A stretch of 64,000 nucleotides of DNA from Siphonodentalium dalli (Eukaryota; Mollusca; Scaphopoda; Gadilida; Siphonodentaliidae): the NCBI GenBank assembly GCA_032622095.1, contig CP136066.1, positions 9,141,784-9,205,783 on the forward strand, read 5' to 3'. Shown here piece after piece: positions 58,318 to 64,000 of the stretch. The notes beneath the pieces are model-generated. The model did not search any database and was not told where the DNA came from. It saw nothing but the letters and a program-made list of their open reading frames with translations. Position 1 is the first letter of the stretch; every line of letters begins with the position of its first letter. The translations under genes and the position numbers were made by a program.

Positions 58318-60468
58318 CCCCTGTCACACTCAGGCCGGCGCTCTCACTGCGCTGCAAAAGTACCAACATATGAGTAACACGCAGGAGGAGCGCCGAAAAC
58401 TGTCGAAAATTGTCAAACTTTTAAAACAAAGTATGCTCCTATTGCGTTCCTACTTTGTCAAGTCTCACGCTCTTAGTGCGTTCAAGTCGCTGTCATTGTG
58501 ATGCTAGTACGTTCACAATAAGTTCGCAAAACGTTCTCTGCGCTGGCGCGGAGAGTATAGATAGCACCTCCTGCGTTCTCCAGTCATAGTCAGTTTTTAT
58601 GTTGTGGGGAAAATACCCAACACTCCGCAATAGATTAGCTGTCCGATTAAACTACTGTCACACTCCGCTGCGATCAGGCCGGCGCTTGCATTGCGCTGAA
58701 AAATAATCAAAGCGGCAAGCAAAGCGCAGTAAGGTATCCAAGAACGTATTGGTGACGCAGTGGACACTGGCTAGGACGGGAGAGGGTCTCCGTGATCGCC
58801 CCAGAGCGCCAGAGCGCCGCGTTTGTTTTGTGCATGCACAAAACAAGCGCAGAGGTTCGGCGTTCTGACCAGGCGTAGTACCGTCGCCATGACAACGCAA
58901 AGCGTACTAACAACGCAACGACAACGACTTGAACGCACTAAGAGCGTTTACGGCGTGGAGGAAACGCAATGAGAGCGCGTGAGAGCGTGAGAATTGACGT
59001 GACAAAGCAGGAACGCAATGGGTCGTACAAAGAGCGCGACGAAAACGTGATAAGCGGGATAGGAGCATAGCTTGTCACGCGCGCCGCATGTATAACTGGT
59101 GGGGGAGTTTCTTGTTTCGCGTGCGGGCTGACATTATCAATGGGTATTTAATTAGTTTTATTTATAGAATGGGAATTTTTGGGATGATTAAAAGTCAAAC
59201 TGCAAGCTGGAGGCCGAGTCCCGTAAAAGGTGCATGTAGTTGGGGAAATTCACTTTCGTTTATTGTGTTAATCAACGTTGATTAATGTTGAATTTTGGTT
59301 TGTGATAAACTATTTGTCAATTACAAATAAAATAAATTTCTGCAGCCCACTGGGGGTTGTGGTCGGAATCGGTCGAGTCGGCCACCGGTTCGTTAATTAG
59401 GTGCTGGTTGTTATTGTTATTTAACGGAATTCTGAGTTGGTCATTCGCAAAACCAATATATTTTATGTTCTACAATTACATTCTTGGGTTTATAATATAT
59501 GATCTTGAGCGCGTTACCATTTCTGACATTGATTCCCTTGTTTTAACAGATTGAAAATTTCTGACAATTTTCCGCGCTTCCACTGTGCGTTACTCGTATT
59601 TTGATACTTTTTCAACTCAAATCAAACGCCAGCCTGATCGCAAAGACACACGCAATACAACTATATAATTCAGACATAACATATATCTACCAAAGACACA
59701 CGCAATACAACTATATAATTCAGACATAACAGATACCTACCAAAGACACACACAATACAAATATATAATTCAGACATAACAGATACCTACCAAAGACACA
59801 GGCAATACAACTATATAATTCAGACATAACAGATACCTACCAAAGACACACGCAATACAACAGTTGGTGTGAGCAGACCGCATTTCAAAGTGGGATCGTA
59901 CTGTAAACCTGCTGTAAACGCCGGATGAACGCCATGTATAACGCTTGGGCGTAGAGCGAGCACCAGAGTCGCAGTGGCAGCACAATGTGGACGTTCTATG
60001 AGCGGGAACCAGCCCATAACACCCCATGACAGCGCAGAAAGAGCGCAATACGTTTTGGACAGAGCCTCATTGAGCGTATTAAGGGCGGGAAAGGCACGTA
60101 GTGAGAATTTGATTAAGCTTACTGTAGTCGCAAAAGACAAGATTAATTCCTTGCTGCGACCACGAGAAGCTAATATGCGCTTTTGCTACGTCCACATAAC
60201 GCTCACGTCGCTCGCTTGGCGCTTTGCTTTGCGCTGCCACGGCGACAGTACTACGTCCTGGTCAGAACGCCGAGCCTCTGCGCTTGTTTTGTGCATGCAT
60301 AAAACAAGCGCGGCGCTCTGGCACCTATGGGCGACCATGGAGATCCTCGCCCGTTGTAGCCAGTGTCCACTGCATCGCCAATCGGTTCTTGGAGACCTTA
60401 GTGCGTTTAGGTGGGCGCTTTGATACTTTTGCAGCGCAATAAGAGCGCCGGCCTGAGTGTGACAGGGG
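58318..60468. mobile_element. Non-autonomous DNA transposon with long GC-rich inverted repeats
   Basis: The ends cccctgtcacactcaggccg and the inverted cggcctgagtgtgacagggg are flanked by TTAAAA on both sides (one extra c on the right). Similarity extends far inward: blocks at 58650-58920 and 60190-60420 are inverted copies of about 250 bp (cagtggacactggct, gcatgcacaaaacaagcgca). GC content is well above the flanks. No transposase frame; super-family not assigned. Confidence 0.75.
59641..59860. repeat. 50-bp minisatellite, 4.4 copies
   Basis: caaagacacacgcaatacaa, then ctatataattcagacataac and a ta-rich end, at exact 50-bp spacing inside the DNA element. Confidence 0.93.
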
Positions 60469-60599
60469 CTTAAAATGACCCTAGTCCCATTCCGATCGCA
60501 TAATAAATAACCCGTAAAATAAATAAATAATACCAGCACCGGTATTCGGAGATTTCCGTGACTAAACTACGAGTGACGTACTTGTGGGGAGCGAATTAA

Positions 60600-63255
60600 A
60601 AACACAGATTCGGAGCCGGAGTTTATTATGGGATTGACTATTTCGAGTAACAGGAACGGAACGAGGAACAGGAACGAGTTCCGAGTAACAGAATGACTAT
60701 TTCGAGTAACAGCTAGGAACGAGGAACAGAGATATAAGCTCACATTTCTCGCGTTTTGCTCTATGTAACGATACATATTATAAATCATTCGAAAGGTTAG
60801 CATCTGCCCTTCATTAATATTGCACCATTTAGACACCAATGTTACGAACAAAGCGTACAATTGGCCAGGAATGGCGAGCGTTGAATAAGAAATTAGCTAA
60901 AAACTGGAAAATATCCGACTAACAGAAATCAAGAACAGAGATATAAGCTCACATTTCTCGCGTTTTACGCTATGTAAAAAATACATATTATACATCATTC
61001 GAAAGGTTAACATCTTCCCTTCATTAATATTGCACCATATAGACACCAATATTGCGAACAAAGCGTATATTTGGCCAGGAACGGCGAGCGTTGAATAAGA
61101 AATTAGCTAAACACTGGGAAAAATCCGACTAACAGGAATCAGAAACAGAGATATAAGCTCATATTTCTCGCGTTTTACGCTATGTAAAAATACATATTAT
61201 ACATCATTCGAAAGGTTAGCATCTTCCCTTCATTAATATTGCAACATTTAGACACTAATATTGCGAACAAAGCGTATATTTGGCCAGGAACGGCGAGCGT
61301 TGAATAAGAAATTAGCTAAACACTGGGAAAAATCCGACTAACAGGAATCAGGAACAGAGATATAAGCTCATATTTCTCGCGTTTTACGCTATATAAAAAT
61401 ACATATTATACATCATTCGAAAGGTTAGCATCTTCCCTTCATTAATATTGCACCATTTAGACACCAATGTTGCGAACAAAGCGTACAATTGGCCAGGAAC
61501 GGCGAGCGTTGAATAAGAAATTAGCTAAAAACTGGAAAAAATCCGACTAACAGGAATCAAGAACAGAGATATAAGCTCACATTTCTCGCGTTTTACGCTA
61601 TGTAAAAATACATATTATACATCATTCGAAAGGTTAGCATATCCCCTTCATTAATATTGCAACAGTTAGACACTAATATTGCGAACAAAGCGTACATTTG
61701 GCCAGGAACGGCGAGTGTTGAATAAGAAATTAGCTAAAAACTGGAAATAATCCGACTAACAGGAATCAGGAACAGAGATATAAGCTCACATTTCTCGCGT
61801 TTTACGTTATGTATAAATACATATTATACATCATTCGAAAGGTTAGCATCTTGCCTTCATTAATATTGCACCATTTAGACACCAATGTTGCGAACAAAGC
61901 GTACAATTGGCCAGGAACGGCGAGCGTTGAATAAGAATTTAGCTAAAAACTAGAAAATATCCGGCTAACAGGAATCAGGAACAGAGATATAAGCGCATAT
62001 TACTCGCGTTTTACGCTATGTAAAAATACATATTATACATCATTCGAAAGGTTAGCATCTCCCCTTCATTAATATTGCAACATTTAGATATTACTTTTGC
62101 GAACAAAGCGTACAATTGGCCAGGAACGGTGAGCGTTGAATCAGAAATTAGCACCCCGAAGAACGTACGTAACTTATTCTTCGTAGAAAATCGCAGATTT
62201 CTCACGAATTACGCAACGTCACTGCTAAGTATTTACAGAAATGGAAAGAGTATCATTCACTATATTCATTTCTGTATCATAAAATGCTTTTTGTGCAATA
62301 AAGTTCAGACAAAGTGTGAAAATGATTGATATCTTTTAGGCGAAATCTTAGATTCCCCGGACAAATATCTATATATAGGATATATGGCGCAGCCAATCAG
62401 AAAATTCAGTAGGCGGGGTTATCTCAAACCAGGCATAGGAACAGATTATGTACGAATTGACGAATTTGAAGTAACAGGAACGAGGACGAGACCAATTCGA
62501 AAGAACATCTGGAACGGTATATGTCAAGACACAGGCTCAGCTCTCGGTTTCCTGTTCAAAGCATCCACCACAAGATAAAAGAAAGTGAACACAAAATACT
62601 CTTTATACACCAGTCGAAAACATGGCCTCTCCACTTCATGAATATTGCAACAGTGAAACGATACTTATGAGAACTATGCGAATAATTGGGCTAGGAACGT
62701 CGATCGGTGAATCATAAATTATCCAAAACGGAACGAGGAACAGGAACGAGTTCCGAGTAACAGAATGACTATTTCGAGTAACAGGAACGAGGAACAGAGA
62801 TATAATCTCACATTTCTCGCGTTTTGCTCTATGTAACGATACATATTATACATCATTCGAAAGGTTAGCATAGCCCCTTCATTAATAGTGCAACATTTAG
62901 ACACTAATATTGCGAACAAAGCGTACACTTGGCCAGGAACGGCGAGCGTTGAATAAGAAATTAGCTAAAAACGAACAAATCCGAGTACAGGGAATCAGGA
63001 ACAGAGATATAAGCTCACATTTCTCGCGTTTTGCGCTATGTAACGATACATATTATACATCATTCGAAAGGTTATCATATCCCCTTTATTAATATTGCAA
63101 TATTTAGACACTAACATTGCGAACAAAGCGTACACTTGGCCAGGAACGGCGAGCGTTGAATAAGAAATTAGCTAAAAAACGAAAAAATCCGAATACCGGG
63201 AATCAGGAACAGAGATATAAGCTCACATTTCTCGCGTTTTGCGCTATGTAACGAT
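60600..63255. repeat. 209-bp satellite, about 9-10 units
   Basis: The unit is marked by ggccaggaacggcgagcgtt, gaataagaaattagctaa, cagagatataagctcacatt and cattcgaaaggttagcat. It repeats about every 209 bp from 60863 to 62120 and from 62930 to 63255. 62170-62700 holds strongly diverged units. aggaacgag motifs seed the start of each block. Confidence 0.9.
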
Positions 63256-63430
63256 ACATGTTGCAATATTAATGAAGGGGATATGCTAACCTTTCGAATG
63301 ATGTATAATATGTATCGTTACATAGCGCAAAACGCGAGAAATGTGAGCTTATATCTCTGTTCCTGATTCCCGGTACTCGGATTTTTTCGTTTTTAGCTAA
63401 TTTCTTATTCAACGCTCGCCGTTCCTGGGC
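63256..63430. repeat. Inverted 209-bp satellite unit
   Basis: The sequence from gttgcaatattaatgaaggg onward is the reverse complement of the preceding unit, ending ccgttcctgg. This makes a head-to-head palindrome at about 63255. Confidence 0.9.
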
Positions 63431-64000
63431 CCTGTTTCATGAAAGCAACTTATGACATAGTTGGGACTTAAGATGGTCATAAGTTCAAACTTCAGTCATA
63501 AGTGCGTTTCACGAACAAGGTCTTAACTTAAGATGGTCTTAACTTCGGTCTTAACTTTAAGACTGCTGTGAGGTGTCATAAGATAATCTTAAAGTTAAGA
63601 CCCACGTGATAAGTGGCATATCGACCACAAGTATGGCGGCCTATGTTATTTTGCAATTACGGAGATATCGGTACATTGTCTGGGTGGGAAATTCGTCGTC
63701 TGGTATACAGGGTCGTGGCTACAGAGTGAGAGGGGGTGATCGCCTCGAAATGTCCAACTGCACCCCCTTAAACAACACCAAATTCTCTTTGGGTTTAAAC
63801 ATTCCAACTGTTACCTCAAACTTTCCAAAACCAAAGTTTGGAGTGGGCAACCCCCCACCGTATAACCATAGGGTTAGTTTGGTAAAAACAATTCAGAGCA
63901 CAGGCTTATCATCAGGGACGTGGCGAATGGGGTTTGTGTGTTGTCTACCCCCCCCCCCCAACCACACACACGCACACACATACTTTGGTCAAAATGTTTA
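63429..64000. other. MITE-like end and low-complexity sequence
   Basis: gggccctgtttcatgaaagc, then repeated cttaagatggtcttaac motifs, resembles the end of a common invertebrate DNA-transposon MITE; its partner end is not found in the window. The rest has C-rich and (CA)n stretches and no gene. Confidence 0.45.

Noticed and set aside
58658-60539. ORFs of 68-149 codons in the GC-rich transposon-like element
   Set aside because: They follow the inverted repeats on both strands, match no family, and are expected by chance in GC-rich DNA.

Overview
The window is eukaryotic genomic DNA with split exons, canonical GT-AG introns, microsatellites and a dense mix of LINE, Ty3/Gypsy, piggyBac-like, foldback and satellite repeats. 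Motifs such as 'ggggcataactcagtc', common in bivalve and gastropod repeats, together with the LINE types, suggest a marine mollusc or another lophotrochozoan. That placement is inference. No rRNA, tRNA or CRISPR was recognised.

Positions 1-21.5 kb (minus strand): a tandem array of about 655-bp units. Each unit carries one symmetrical phase 1-1 exon of 114 bp that encodes a 38-residue EGF-like module. I place 33 exon copies. Thirty-one are intact and two (copies 14 and 22) have lost their splice donor. The array runs off the left edge. It holds an exact-looking 5129-bp tandem duplication of an eight-exon block (copies 9-16 = 17-24) and a 1326-bp two-exon higher-order repeat (copies 26-33). Every copy has seven cysteines, one more than a standard EGF module.

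Positions 21.5-50 kb: further upstream on the same strand lie three single EGF exons (21762, 25319, 49270) and one decayed exon (about 22.43 kb). They fit the 5' part of the same gene, separated by repeat-filled introns. These introns contain a palindrome-cored MITE family, a piggyBac-like MITE with TTAA duplications, hairpins and minisatellites. They also contain a decayed Gypsy integrase split by a MITE that is itself split by a 3.7-kb insertion, and several 3' LINE pieces.

Positions 42.3-47.1 kb: a large inverted repeat with arms of about 1.9-2.0 kb flanks a loop of about 0.93 kb. The loop carries a Bcl-2-family gene whose coding region has no intron through BH1-BH2. Each arm carries a copy of a short C2H2 zinc-finger/polyglutamine gene bracketed by long (GGC)n tracts. 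This is the strongest candidate for an undescribed system: a duplicated, palindromic gene cassette with an apoptosis regulator at its centre, lying within what looks like an intron of the EGF gene.

Positions 50-64 kb: a CR1/Jockey-like LINE with several nonsense codons (50.06-53.5 kb), intergenic or intronic DNA with mollusc-type interspersed repeats, a 2.15-kb DNA-transposon-like element with long GC-rich inverted repeats (58.3-60.5 kb), and a 209-bp satellite that ends in a head-to-head inversion at 63.25 kb.
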